Below, piece by piece: positions 1 through 11,450 of a stretch of 64,000 bases of DNA. The DNA is from Sipunculus nudus (lineage: Eukaryota > Annelida > Sipuncula > Golfingiida > Sipunculidae). The first letter of the stretch is position 1; each line of letters begins with the position of its first letter. Both the position numbers and the translations under genes were made by a program. The stretch covers positions 60,974,370-61,038,369 of the forward strand of contig CM049307.1 in the NCBI GenBank assembly GCA_026874595.1. The letters run 5' to 3'. The notes below the pieces were generated by a model. That model worked only from the letters and a program-made list of their open reading frames with translations, was not told the origin of the DNA and searched no databases.

Positions 1-21
1 CTGCTGGATTTTGAGATGAAA

Positions 22-280
22 TTAGTAAAAGCAATATCTAAATACAGACTCGAAAGCAGTAAGAAATAAGAACTGCTGATATTTACAGTTACGAGTAAAA
101 ACTATCCAATCAGCGTAGCTCAACCAGAAGGCGTTATTTTTCTGGTTCAGATTTTCCCTCATCTCGACCTTTTCGTTGCCGATATAGATGTATTTGTATC
201 TTTCATTGGTGAAAGGTTCCCAGGTCACGTGGCCCTCCGTTTCCACGCCAGGTGCAGGGAGGGGCTCAGGTGTGGGGTTC
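22..280 (-). CDS. Copy A exon 10: C-terminal exon (residues 509-593)
   Basis: Acceptor TTTTTTGTAG|GAACC. It encodes NPTPEPLPAPG, then RYKYIYIGNEKVEMRENLN and [13 protein letters not shown], all matching copy B. The following 25 residues to the TAA at 22-24 do not match copy B. Either the tail evolved freely or the exon really ends at a donor after WIVF and continues outside the window. Confidence 0.75.
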
Positions 281-2903
281 CTACAAAAAAAAATAAAGCG
301 TCTCAAATTTGACGACTTAGCAGTTTTAGTGTAGTAGTTTTGGCATATATACTGGAGCTGAATGTCACGTGGTTTGATCCTCGTTGCAACAAATCTGAAA
401 TTTAAAGCTGGTCAAAAGACGTGTTTTGATGCCCACATTATATTTGACCCGCAACACCTTCTCACCAAACTAGCCACACCTATCTATGAAAACTGACACT
501 TTGTGTTCTGAAATCCTGCGAATCCTACGATCGGTCCTCCGAACATAACCCCTGCCGCCCGAGCTTTTCGGAATAAACGACCCTTTGCTGTAGTTATTAT
601 TACTTTAGCTTGCACTTACCCATATTTGGCAAAATTCGAGAAGAGGGTGATAGAATAGTTGCTGAAGCGTTTGTCTGTGTCAGTCCAAGGAAAGACGGTC
701 ATGAAGTCCAGCTTTGAATCCCGCAACACCTCTGGGTGATCTGGAGCCTGACACCAGCCCCAGTGGAATGGCAGATCTCCGATACCGTGTATCACGCCTG
801 AATAACATCTTCGAGTTAATGAAAACGCTTATAATAACATATTTTTTAACATGCATCAAAATGTCATTCATCTATAACTTTGCGAACCAGATTCTCCATG
901 GGTCAAAAAAGTATTTACCGAAGGATCGAAGACGCTCATTTAGAAGTTTAATTAATTTAACATTTATTAATGTTAAGTTAAAATATTTTCATTATAAGTA
1001 ATCTTGTAGTTTTCATACATGTTGCCTCTGAAAAAAATCTGTATTAGAAAATTTCTTTCAGTGTCAGTAATAATGTTTTCTGTACGTGTTCTGAGAGAAC
1101 ACAGATATATATAAAAATAGTAAGTTTCTCTTCTTTTGAATTTTAAGTTAAAGTATAATTTTGAATTTTTTAGTAATATTGAAATTTTATTGTTTATTTG
1201 TTTTATTTGAATTATTCGTATAAACATCAAATAAAACTTTGTTTCTATCACTGTCAATAATAATTTTAACTCTATTAATTAAAATAAAAATTTTTTTACC
1301 TCTCTACAGGTAAACAAGACAGCTATGATGATTAGGAAAGCTTACCGAACCATTCGGGTAAAATTTGATAGTGCGGACAGCCAAGGTAGGCGAACAGGTA
1401 TTCGTAGGTCTCATTATACTGCGCATGACTCTTCAAACTGTAGTCCAAACTGACACCATAAGCAATGTCTGTAACTGCCTACAATATTCATGAAACTGGA
1501 AACGTAAACAGATAAAAGCATACTGGACCTGTGGACCCATTTTAGGTTTTGTCATTGGCCCTCCTGGGTTGGACCCCTCCTTTTCCTGAATCGTGGATCC
1601 GTATAATGAAGATATAAAATTATAATATATTCATTTTTTGAACTTATAAACATGAAATTTCTGCGTGTGGAGCCTTTCTCTAGCACCTGATGGTATATGC
1701 TTGCTAAAAAGGATAACATAGTCAAAATTCTATGCAGCGGTTAAAACGAAGGAGATTTGGAACGATTCGAACGCGAGGAGTACATATTTGCACATGATAT
1801 CTATTTTTTTTTCAATTTGACCTTGACATAGTTTTTCAAGTCGTGACATAGTTTTCAAAGTCGTGATCGTTCGGCGATTTCCGACCTCCATTCACCTGTC
1901 GTAGTTGATCCCTGTTGTGTTCCGGTTCCTCGTCGTACGGCCAGTCTGTGAAAAAGTACTGCATGGCACGGCTCATGTACTCCTGGGTACCCTGCGGGTC
2001 ACGTGCCAACACCCAGCTGATCATACGGTTCCGGATAATATGATAATGTTCACTCCGATTCCACCCTCTCTCCATGGCCTCAGGTGCGACTGAAAGATAA
2101 AGCTAGGTGTGTTGGACGAGGTACGTACTTAAAGCTACCTGTTCACCTAACTTTTGAAAAATATTTTTTTTTGTGATTTCTGGCTTTCTCTGCGTATATA
2201 TTAATGATCTAAGGGTAATTCTGGTTATAAAATTTTTTTAACGCCTCCGTGAATGTATGAATTTGTTTAAACCTGTTTATCAACAACTTGTGTTTAAACA
2301 AAGCAATGTTGACAAATGCCAAAAGCATGTAACCTAAGTTGATAGGCTGCATATATGCGCAGGTATAAAGAACAAATCACCATGGCTTTGTTGAATTTAA
2401 TAAACACATTGATATAAAACAAAAAAAAAACAGCCTGTGTGCGGTGATATCCACGTTTTCTGGCCTATTTTATAAAAGCTCCAAGGGATTACCTTTAGTT
2501 TATAAAGGTCAGATAGGTGATTGGGCCAATTTAAATTCCAGGGAAAATGAACATGCTCTTTTCAGCAGGTTTAAACTGAATTTTCGGCTTGGTACTCGTT
2601 TTTCCCCGTTAGATTTAACATATTTTATTGTATGTGCGATTGAAAAACAGTGGTACTGCTATGTAAATGCCTCTTGCAGTAATAGTGTACAGTACATTTA
2701 CACAATACAATATTAACTCAAAGAATGAGAATGAACAAAACTTTGTTGGTCACATTCTTTAAATAACCAATTAGATAATTATAATATTGAAACTGCACGA
2801 TCAAGTTTTTTTTTAATTAAAACGTATTATTAAGAAAATAATGATGTCATGTGCTGTGTCCATAATGAAAGATTTTCATTCATAAATATATAGTAAATAT
2901 ATA

Positions 2904-2967
<64 letters not shown>

Positions 2968-4487
2968 GAATTATTTATTATTTAGAGATATTCCGGTTAA
3001 GAAAAGTGAAAGAGCATACAAAGCTTACACGGCAAGAGGTACGTAGTCCCGTCCTCTGACGTGTGGCCGGCCATGACTTTGACGTTTTTGTTGAACCTCC
3101 CCTGGTCTCTGAGTTTGTAAGGATCGTCAGGGAGGATCCCTTCTGGTCCATCAACCACAGGTGCAAATCCCAGACTGATGTAACCGGACTGCAGAGAAAT
3201 AAGTAGACTACATTCTATTGGATTCTTACACGCCAGTGATTTTTTTGTTTTGTTTTTAAATCTTGATTTATTTTTTAGGCATGAAAAACACTGTATAACA
3301 ACTGATATATTCAAAACGAATCTTATGGGTATCATACTGACACAAATTACACACGAGAACTGTATAGAGGAATACTTCTATCACACTATATATGCAGTAT
3401 CTGTTTATATAATATATATAATATATAATATATAGACTTTATATAATAGATAGAGCTTTTTTTTTCTGGGGTGCTCAATCATGCTGCAAAAGTTGGAAAA
3501 TATGGGTATGGATACCTATAATTTCAAGTTTGCAAGGAGATTTTTCATGGACCTTATAGGATGTCAAGTTGAAAGATTCTAGGTCTAGTCATTAAGATTT
3601 GTGCCCTGTTAACAGATGACAGCTACTTTTAAGGTCTCAAAATTTTTTTTAAAAATCGTAAAAAAGAAAAAAAATACAGGTGGCGTAAACAGTCTGCACA
3701 AACTGATGAACCATTCCATGATCAATATCCATGCAAAGAATCATGGTCATCAATGCATTAGTTGTTAAGATACTTGAGCTTTTGTATCGAATTTTCCATT
3801 ATTCTGGGGGGTACCTCAGAGCCCAATAGCTGGAAGAATATGGGTAACAGAGACCTAGTTTTAGGTTTCCAAGGAAATCTTTCATGGACCTCTCCGGATA
3901 GTTAGAAGATTTCAGATTCAGAGGTTACGATTTGTGCCTGGTTGGTTAAAACATATTTACCTGATATTGACCTGATAGACATTTAGAAAAATATAGTTAA
4001 TATAGATAATAGTTACATTACATTTCATGAAATTTTCAACATAAAAAACGTCTTGATGATTTCTGATATGTGAAGACATGATCAAGTATACATTGATTGA
4101 CTATTAAAATGAAATCTGATGACCCATGTAATAAGATAGACATTAATTTATCTGTTTGTCGTCTTCATGGATTTGACATGAAAGAAGTTATTATATCAGG
4201 GATTATATTTTGTAATTGCTCCTGAAGTAGTTGTCGTGCGATTCCTTAGTATGAACACATTAACTCACAGACGGACAGCACGACAGACGGACGGACGCCG
4301 GACAAAGGGTGATCGCTATAGCTCGCACGACTTTCAGTCAGCTTAGCGAAAAAATCGTGATTCGTGAAATGGATCAGTACGGTCAGCAGGTGGCGTGCGC
4401 GCTATGTCTATGTATAGCTCAACTAATCGCGCCCGCTGCAAGCTCGTTTCTACAGAATTTCCCCAGGTTCAGGAGTTATCAAACGTT

Positions 4488-4582
<95 letters not shown>

Positions 4583-7500
4583 TACCGGGTGACAGCTTTT
4601 AGAATGTGGCCATTCCACAGGTTGGCGGAGACATTTAATCGTGTATCGAATCGCTGTCATACTAATAGGCGACTTTATATGGATAGTGTATCAGGAAACA
4701 GACTTTGTCAGAGCCCCGAAAGAAGAGCCTGTTTGGGTTAATTTAAATTAAATATTATGTATTTATATCGTACACGCCTTTATTGTTTTTATTGTAATGT
4801 TGTTAATAACAAAAGTTGTGCTTGCTTTATTCTTTTTTAAGTTTTCACATTTTTTAGTACGGTATAAATAAACGTGTACGACACACTTCTTTTTTAATTT
4901 ACTGTCTTATTATGCAGAATTAGGCGGTAAACTAAATCAGTAATTCAAAATTATAATTAATAGCTACCTAAGTTAGCAACGTATGGCCAGACGAGCTGTT
5001 GTAAGACCCTTATAGTCAAACCTAACTTAGGGGACCACCTCGGAAATGGAACCACTTTATCTCAGTCCCGCTTGGTGATCGTAAATCGGAGGTTTTACTG
5101 TATATATAACATGTAAATATACTTACGATTAGTGTTGGGACGATATGGGTTTTTGATATCATGATAATTATTCAAATTTTATCGCGATATACCGTGATAT
5201 CGCGATATTTTTAATTATATATAATGGCATTAATAAGCCATTAATAATGATATTTATAACAACCACCTTTAAAGTCTTGACTTTATACAAGGGGTTAAGT
5301 ATTAATATCATTTACACCTATTGTGCCAGTACCACAGAAAGACTCATTAAGTGATGTAAGTTGCATGAAGGTCCTGCAGGTGTGCAAGCTTGAGGCGCGG
5401 GAAGTCCTGCTCCCATCGTCAAATCATGCTTGTCAGAACTTTCCATCAGTTTCCTGTAGCTACATAAAAGCCGGAGAATCCCGGCTAATTTTCGGAGAGC
5501 GTGTGATACCAATCATGGCTAAATATACCATCCAAATTTTATATGGCAAAATATGCAACCCGTATGGAATGTTCGATTCAGTTGTGACACTTTTATGTTG
5601 AAATTTTCGTTCCATGCAATAAAAGCATAAATATGTGTATTTATTGCTCTTTAATTATAATGTTATTATCTCCTGGAATTCTCAAGTTTTTGTCCTCTCT
5701 GATTCATCCTGCTACTTCCGGACATTTCCGACTAATCCCGAAGTTTGTAAGCACACGGTTCCACCCACACGCGGACATTTCAGACGAATCCCGAAGTCTG
5801 TAAGCACACGGTTCCACCCACACGCGTGTATTCAAATACATGTGGTTTATAAAAATAAATGTGATTCTTTGAAATAAATTTATTTTGAACCTCAAGGGCT
5901 TGCTTGTGAACCAAAATCGTGAACAAAAAATGATATCGTGGTATCGCGATAATAGGAAAGTTGACGGTATGATAACCGTAGCTGTCAGATATCGTGATAA
6001 TACCGTATACCGGTAACCGTCCCAACCCTACTTACGATATTGTCTACATAAGCGTTCCGGATCTGGTCAAACGTTTTTCCTCTCAGACAGGTGATCATTT
6101 CTTGTGAGGGGCTGACGGGACAGCTCAGCTGGCGGGCTACCTGTCTGGTGTACTCTTCCGGCGGTACACCTGGCGGGTTGTAGGCCCACGGCGACATGTC
6201 AGTCCCGCTGATCATGAGCGCCTGGTGGAACAAACCTGAGCAGACGACAAAACGGAAGTTTTGCTACAATAGGGTGATACCCACAATTCCGTACTTTAAA
6301 TAAGCACCATTTTAACATGTCAATGTTTTTATCATTCAGTTTCCTTGAAAATTACACACTTTCCGCAATAGAAAAAGAAAAATAATATTTCAAAATATTT
6401 TCATCCATGCGAGTTTCGAGTCAGTTGCAAAAACGATTTTGAATTAAAGGTAACCCATCTATATGGCACTGGAATTACACATCTTCCTATATAAAACAAA
6501 AAAAAAAAAAAAGAATTTTCAAGTTCCAGCATATAATATTGTAATCTGTACCAATATCGTACATGTATTCTTTAACGATATATCTTTCAATATGACCAAA
6601 ATATTTAGATTCATGTTAAAAATTTATTGTCAGGATTTGTAAATGCTACTTTATGAAAAAAGGATAATTGTTCTGTCATAAAGATCTGTCCGTAAAGGCT
6701 TCGTTAAATCATAATACAGCTGCTGGTAAGTGGGATATTATCCTCAGGAGTTTTAATTTATGTGGTCGATGCACTCTAAATATCTAAATATCTCTAAATA
6801 TCTGTAAAACTAACATTTTGCCCTAAGGGTACATTCGTTAGAAAACAACACCCTGAACAGAAAAAAAATCTTCCCAAAAAGGCTCTGATAGCCTGAACTG
6901 ATCCAATATTTTCAAGTATTTGAAGACATTTTTTTTTACTTCAAGTTATTTTAAGATGACTATACGTGATCCAGCGCTCAAATTAAAACCAAGCGTGAAC
7001 TAAAAAAGCACCCAGAGAGCTAAAACCCCCGCCAATGCAGCTCATTACCCCCATATGGCATTGTCAGAAATGCAGCATTTTTCCTTTTAAAAAATTCCTC
7101 GACCCAGATGATGATCTGCATCACCCCCACAATTTAATCATTCCTTGTTCCTTTTATCATTGCCGAGCTATCCTGAAAATTTCTTCAAAATCCGGGGGTA
7201 TATGCTGATCAAGTCCAGGAGGATAATAGGTGCAGATAATTTAGTGGTTTATGCAGAGTCTTTATACCTTCAGACTTCGGGGACAAAATATGGAAACCGG
7301 CACTGCTGGCGCCTGCGCTCTGACCGAAGATTGTGACCTTGTTAGGGTTCCCTCCAAAAAACTTGATGTTATCTCTTACGAAAATCAGGGACTCTCGCTG
7401 GTCCCAAAGTCCCCAGTTACCCCTGGCAACGTCGTCTCCTGTGCTAGCAAAACCTGCAAATATTTACGGTTTATTTATTTATGTGCACCTTACAAAAACA

Positions 7501-10500
7501 AAATCCTCATCCTCCCAAAAGTCTAATTCCATTACAGGTATATAAATGACTGAATACTATGTGTATTATTTCACTCTATTACTAGTATTATTTCGTTTTA
7601 CTGGAATGCAAAAGCTTCGAAGCAAAAACATCGCGGAACACGGTTTATTCCCCTTTTACAAGTAACTATTGTTCTGTATGTGAGTAAACACAGTCCATTT
7701 TTACCATAACAAGACTGCGTGACCAGAGGTCCGGCTTTGCGCATGCACGATAACTCTCCAACATTAAAAAAACATGACAGGAGAAATGCAGAAGAAATTA
7801 ACGCCGGTTGGATTGTTGCGGTACAGGGAGCAGGTGGCGAGTGAGTTATGATTATGTTTTGCACCACTGGTCTCGCCAGGTGCAAGATTATTTCCACTTG
7901 TCTACAGGAGTAAGGAGATGGTTCCTGAGCAAAATATTAGCATAATATTGCAAAAAGAAAACACTATACTTCATGTATATTTATCACACCTGGTGTGTGA
8001 ACAGGTCCCATTACAACTACAAATTTACGCACACACACGTATAGATTCTGCTTCTCGCACACTAATTTCTTCGCCTGGTCTACATGGCGCATGGTCCAGT
8101 AAATCGACAAAGTATTAAATTTAATGGGGAATGTTTACATTTTGTAAACAGCAGAAAAAGACACAGCCTACCTATTGCACCAACCCGGTAATTGGCCACG
8201 ACAACTATAACTCCTCTGACGGCGTAGAAGTGACCAGGATACATAACATTGGAACCGCTGGCGTAAGCCCCGCCGTAATAATACACCATCACCGCGTATG
8301 TCTCGTTACCAACAGGCTTGAGAAGAAAAACCATATCGTAACTACATAAACAGAGAAAACGTTGACAGCACGTCTTTACAATCCCTTGATTTGTGTTTTA
8401 TTCAGTAATAAGCCTATTATCAAATGTTCACGTTTATTATAGTACCATATAACCCCATCATGTTTCAGTGCCAGTGCCTGTTCCTTGCCTCGAGAAAAGA
8501 TTTACAAACAGACAGAAAAAAAGATCATGCACCCATATACAGGTCAGGAATAATAAATAAATGTAACTGACGTTATGTTTCAACTCGAAGCTTTTAATTA
8601 AAGCCTAAATAAAATACTAGTAGTTTACATGAAACAGACGGAAGGACATATAAATGTGCAAAAACATAATATCTTTGTTAAAAACGCGGTTATGTTTCAT
8701 GAACTAATTTTGTTTTACATTTCCTGTTTACCATGTTCGTGAGATTCGGACTGGAAATCTATTTACCATTATTTATTTTGGAGGATTCAAAGGTTAGGGT
8801 GCTAATTTTACGGTCATATTATAATTACTTCTCAATGTACATGTATATTGATTTATTATAATTAACCATGTGACATTCAAAAATTAAAAAAAAAAATCGG
8901 ATTCCTTCCTTATTTTTTACGTGTGGTATTCAGACATATTCAGTGTATAGATGTTCATGTTTACATGTAGTGTATAAACGTTCAGACTTACGTGTTCTTT
9001 ATATATGTTCAGACTAAAGTGTACTCTATAGATGTTCAGACTTACTTGTGGTGTATAGATGTTTAGACTTACGTGTGGCGTATAGATGTTTAGACTTACG
9101 TGTGGCGTATAGATGTTTAGACTTACGTGTGGTGAATAGATTTTAAGACTTACGTGTTGTGTACAGATGTGAAGACTGACATGAAGTGTATAGATGTTAA
9201 TTAAGACTTACGTGTGGTGTATTAATGTTAAGACTTACGTGTGGTGTATAGATGTTTAGATGCAGACAGTCTTCCTTGATGTCATTCCAGTCGGGATGGG
9301 TATCCACTCCGCCGCCACATGACGATCGGAATTCAGTGCAGTTCAAGATGCCATTCCAATTCTCTACTGTTTCTGGTTTCTGAATTGATATAGTTATATA
9401 ACAAATATGATATGATTCCGTATAGAGCAGAAAGTTTAGTGTCAACTAGTGTGTTAATCCAGGCTCAAGTGCACTTTTACATTTTACCCATATAAATACT
9501 TGTAAATATTGTTTATGCTATGGATTCAATATTGTTGAGGATGAAGCTCACTTTATGCAAGAGTGTAAATTATATCACGATTTGAGGTTAAAATATATTA
9601 GACAAGACTTGCATTATCCAAGTGAACAAAATTTTATAAAATTATTTAATTTAGATAATCCATTTGAAATATCAAAAGTTGCTGCATATGTGTTTAATTC
9701 GTTTTTGAGGAGACGGAAAATGATAGATGGTTGAATTATGTATTTTAAACAGTACTCACTGTTGACAGCACAATAGATTCATTGTGTACTTAGGTGTGCA
9801 ATAATGTTACATGTGTTTATGGCACGATTGATTAGTCATTTTAAGACTGTTACTTAACATTATATTGTTGTAATTTTTGAACTGACTGTTTATTGAAATG
9901 TAATTATGTTTATCCTCACAGATGATGGCAAAACAGATTTATATGTATGTAGGTATGCAGTTCTGTTACTTGTGTTAATGGCAGTGTTTACTAGAAAATA
10001 TAAGACTGCTACCTTCCATTGGATTGATGTACTTTTTAAAATTGAATATTTATTGAAATGTTTGGAACTTTGGGCCTGAGGCCTTTTTCCTGAATAAAGT
10101 TCTGTTCTGTTCTGTTCATATAAATACTATAACAGGTTCACAATTAGCCATCGTGCGCGGGTGACTCATAGATTTGGGGAGCACTGCCCACAGACCACAC
10201 ATGATGAGTGTGGCGTCTCTGAAATGATATTTCTGTGATTACGACAGCAGTTCTGACAGAAGATCAATCACACCACGTAGGCACGGAAGATTCACAGATT
10301 GTCGTATAAATAACATGTGCCCCAGGTATGATAAATAAGATGAAAAAAATGCATAATAAATATGATGAACTAAGTGCGTTTACAAGAAACGAAATGTGTG
10401 AAAAGGGCCAGCAGTTTTTCAGGGACATAATTAATATGCCAGCTATAGTTCGGGCAAATAATGGAAGTGAAATAACAGGGTTCGTAATACTTTCAAATGT

Positions 10501-11387
10501 TGACTTTTCCAACGGAAAGGCAAAAAAACTTGGTTTTGACTTCCGCAGGAAAATTTGCCTTTCCGCTATAGATGCATCCTATCATCATAATTATGAAAAT
10601 ATCAATCAATTCCGTTTAGATTTTTTTTGGGAGAACGGTTAACCTGCGTCCAAATGGCAACACCCGACAATCTCTTTGTTATGAATGCTGTGACTGAGTA
10701 CCCAGTAACGTATTTCCCTACAAAGTAAGAATGGGGGTGGGGTTAAGACTGACTCCCGGCTCTATTATGCGTCTGCTGCTCTGCATATCACGGAGCTTTA
10801 TGATTTCATCAGCAATGAGAAGCCATAATAGCGCGGGGGACCAGTCTAGCTGGGGGTTTCCAAGTTACCATTATGTGAGGGGAATTTTCGTTTTTACGTG
10901 TTTTATTATGCGTGACGCGGGGAATATTTGGAAGTTCACCATTCCCATAGATTGGTACAAAATGAAAATTAAATGCCTTTCCGGTCACGTGTTTGCATGT
11001 CTGAGACAGGCGTTATTACGACCCCTGCATAAGTAAAGCTAAATAATGGCACATTTTTTTTATGTCACTTGGCATTTGAAATAAACCGAAAATTGCGATC
11101 CTTTCTAGATCTAATAAACACAAAACCATAAAATACGCACATGCTTAAACAAAATGAAGGGCTTAATCTGTTACGAGAGTTAATTGGGAAGTCTTACTCA
11201 CGGCAAAGCGGAGGTCGCCGACTGGTGGTTTGGCAAAGGGAACTCCCTTGAATGATGCGACCTGCTGGCCATCATTTAGAGTGACAACACTGCCCCGGAC
11301 AGAACCATGTCTCGTGTTAACGACCACGCCTGTTGCTGGGAGGAGCAGCCCAGCACAGAGACCGAGCAGTAAACACCAAGACGCCAT
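22..11387 (-). CDS. Carboxylesterase type-B / cholinesterase-like protein, copy A (10 exons)
   Basis: Predicted secreted alpha/beta-hydrolase of 593 residues. Coding exons in transcript order: 11387-11202, 9379-9239, 8316-8172, 7453-7268, 6235-6036, 3188-3029, 2089-1896, 1478-1346, 797-620, 280-22. All introns are GT-AG and frames join without stops. Residues 1-20 look like a signal peptide. Seen motifs: EDCL near 98-101; YGGA at 123-126 where most relatives have HGGG; ASTGDD after 159; FGQSAGAS with nucleophile Ser203; SEDG with Asp332 in the catalytic-acid position; VIHG with His452; and [13 protein letters not shown] near the C-terminus. The family hydrolyses carboxyl esters; non-catalytic neuroligin-like members also exist, and the segments around [10 protein letters not shown] and the C-terminal block resemble those too. 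The triad positions are filled, so activity is plausible, but substrate is unknown. Copy B upstream is a tandem duplicate. The last 25 residues differ completely from copy B, so the true 3' end is uncertain. Confidence 0.88.
620..797 (-). CDS. Copy A exon 9: catalytic-histidine exon (residues 449-507)
   Basis: Acceptor TTATTCAG|GCGTG, donor TATGG|GTAAGT (phase 2). It encodes GVIHGIGDLPFHWGW, with His452 in the family's HG..LP motif, and ends with [11 protein letters not shown], the standard helix before the C-terminal domain. Confidence 0.9.
1346..1478 (-). CDS. Copy A exon 8 (residues 405-448)
   Basis: Acceptor ATTGTAG|GCAGTTAC, donor TTCG|GTAAGC (phase 1), 133 bp. It encodes AVTDIAYGVSLDYSLKSH and [13 protein letters not shown], then LPEWFG. 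It was found by aligning copy B exon 8 to the minus strand here. Confidence 0.88.
1896..2089 (-). CDS. Copy A exon 7 (residues 340-404)
   Basis: Acceptor CTTTCAG|TCGCACC, donor CGACAG|GTGAAT (phase 0). It encodes [15 protein letters not shown] and [21 protein letters not shown], matching copy B exon 7 codon for codon in length. No frame damage is seen. Confidence 0.88.
2905..2965. repeat. (AT)n microsatellite
   Basis: About 60 bp of alternating AT in intron 6 of esterase copy A, just downstream of exon 6. Confidence 0.95.
3029..3188 (-). CDS. Copy A exon 6: catalytic-acid exon (residues 287-339)
   Basis: Acceptor TCTCTGCAG|TCCGG, donor CCGT|GTAAGC (phase 1). It encodes [17 protein letters not shown] and [14 protein letters not shown]. 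Relatives normally read ...DEG here; this protein has EDG, placing Asp332 at the usual Glu position with Glu331 beside it. A 60-bp (AT)n tract lies about 60 bp into the following intron. Confidence 0.9.
3454..4330. repeat. Dispersed repeat related to the GGTGGCGCCACC family
   Basis: Two loosely similar blocks (each with GCCCAATAG/GCTCAATC, TATGGGTA, and an ATGGACCT segment) and one AGGTGGCGTAAAC motif. The 3' end is rich in GACGGACGG, a tail also seen with other copies of this repeat type (20830-20880, 45740-45790). It lies in intron 5 of copy A and shows no ORF. Confidence 0.5.
4491..4580. repeat. (CA)n-(TA)n compound microsatellite
   Basis: About 40 bp of AC repeats run directly into about 50 bp of AT repeats. 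Confidence 0.95.
5130..6030. mobile_element. hAT-like MITE inserted on the exon-5 donor
   Basis: Terminal inverted repeats TAGTGTTGGGACG (left) and CGTCCCAACCCTA (right) are flanked by a perfect 8-bp target duplication CTTACGAT (5122-5129 and 6031-6038). An 8-bp duplication is typical of the hAT superfamily. The interior has subterminal runs of GATATCG-type palindromes and a two-copy direct repeat of about 55 bp near 5718-5825 (CCGAAGTYTGTAAGCACACG), but no transposase ORF. The target duplication contains the splice donor of exon 5. Copy B has no element here. Confidence 0.88.
6036..6235 (-). CDS. Copy A exon 5 (residues 220-286)
   Basis: Acceptor CTGCTCAG|GTTTG, donor ATC|GTAAGT. It encodes [19 protein letters not shown], then SCPVS...MITCLRGKTFDQIRNA, the cysteine-bounded helix pair of the family. 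The donor lies inside the 8-bp target-site duplication of a 901-bp MITE, which begins 5 bp after the exon end. Confidence 0.9.
7268..7453 (-). CDS. Copy A exon 4: nucleophile elbow (residues 158-219)
   Basis: Acceptor TTTGCAG|GTTTTGC, donor GAAG|GTATAA. It encodes [32 protein letters not shown] and [10 protein letters not shown] with the nucleophile Ser203. This is the best conserved exon between the two copies; I count about 8 differences over 63 residues. Confidence 0.92.
8172..8316 (-). CDS. Copy A exon 3: oxyanion-hole strand (residues 110-157)
   Basis: Acceptor CTTCTCAAG|CCTGTTGG, donor ATAG|GTAGGC (phase 1). It encodes AVMVYYYGGAYASGSN then VVVANYRVGAIG. Tyr123 stands where esterases usually have the His of HGGG, and the third Gly is Ala. 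The same change is present in copy B. Confidence 0.88.
8937..9257. repeat. 27-bp minisatellite carrying a 5' splice site
   Basis: About 12 units of roughly 27 bp (plus strand GACTTACGTGTGGTGTATAG then ATGTTTA). Read on the minus strand each unit is the end of exon 2 (TATACACCACAC) followed by GTAAGTC. Eight units keep GTAAGT. One unit near 9193 has a 4-bp insertion (TTAATTAA). Confidence 0.92.
9239..9379 (-). CDS. Copy A exon 2 (residues 63-109)
   Basis: Acceptor ATTCAG|AAACC, donor CAC|GTAAGT. It encodes WNGILNCTEF...SSCGGG and EDCLHLNIYTPH, the family's first cysteine loop (EDCL). The intron side of its donor is the first unit of a 27-bp minisatellite that repeats the exon end and donor (8937-9257). 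Confidence 0.9.
9501..10116 (+). mobile_element. 5'-truncated LINE, 3' end of ORF2 plus 3' UTR
   Basis: The open frame 9501-9734 (77 codons then TGA) begins inside a zinc-knuckle-like motif, CKYC...EDEAHFMQEC, followed by a helical tail ending FLRRRK. This is the usual C-terminus of jockey/CR1-type reverse-transcriptase proteins. A 3' UTR of about 380 bp ends in repeated TGTTC after AATAAAG. The piece is flanked by a perfect 12-bp target duplication CATATAAATACT (9489-9500 and 10117-10128), so this is a clean truncated insertion in intron 1 of copy A, opposite to the gene. Confidence 0.8.
11202..11387 (-). CDS. Copy A exon 1: signal peptide and N-terminal strand
   Basis: Residues 1-62. ATG in a strong context (AAGATGGCG) opens a hydrophobic leader ([20 protein letters not shown]) followed by the family's N-terminal VRG...FKGVPFAKPPVGDLRF block. 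The donor is GCC|GTGAGT. The exon length (186 bp) and phase 0 end are the same as in copy B. Confidence 0.9.
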
Positions 11388-11450
11388 CTTAACTGTGAGC
11401 CCAATATGAAAGGTCCGTTGCCAAACAAAACCGAGTGTATTTATCTTTCG
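11388..11450 (-). promoter_or_regulatory. 5' flank of esterase copy A
   Basis: The 24 bp before the ATG (GGGCTCACAGTTAAG) match those of copy B (GGGCTCCACAGTAAAG), so the 5' UTR end was duplicated with the gene. A weak TATA-like AGATAAATA lies about 45 bp upstream of the ATG. Promoter assignment is tentative. Confidence 0.35.

Noticed and set aside
714-1001. Plus-strand ORF over copy A exon 9
   Set aside because: Antisense shadow of a conserved esterase exon.
8937-9257. Regular 27-bp repeats as a CRISPR array
   Set aside because: Units abut with no unique spacers, and the unit is an exon end plus splice donor in a eukaryotic gene.
10328-10642. 104-codon plus-strand ORF (MINKMKKMHNKYDELSAF)
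   Set aside because: No family recognised, AT-rich composition like the flanks, an equally long antisense frame, and no promoter or splice context. It lies in intron 1 of copy A.
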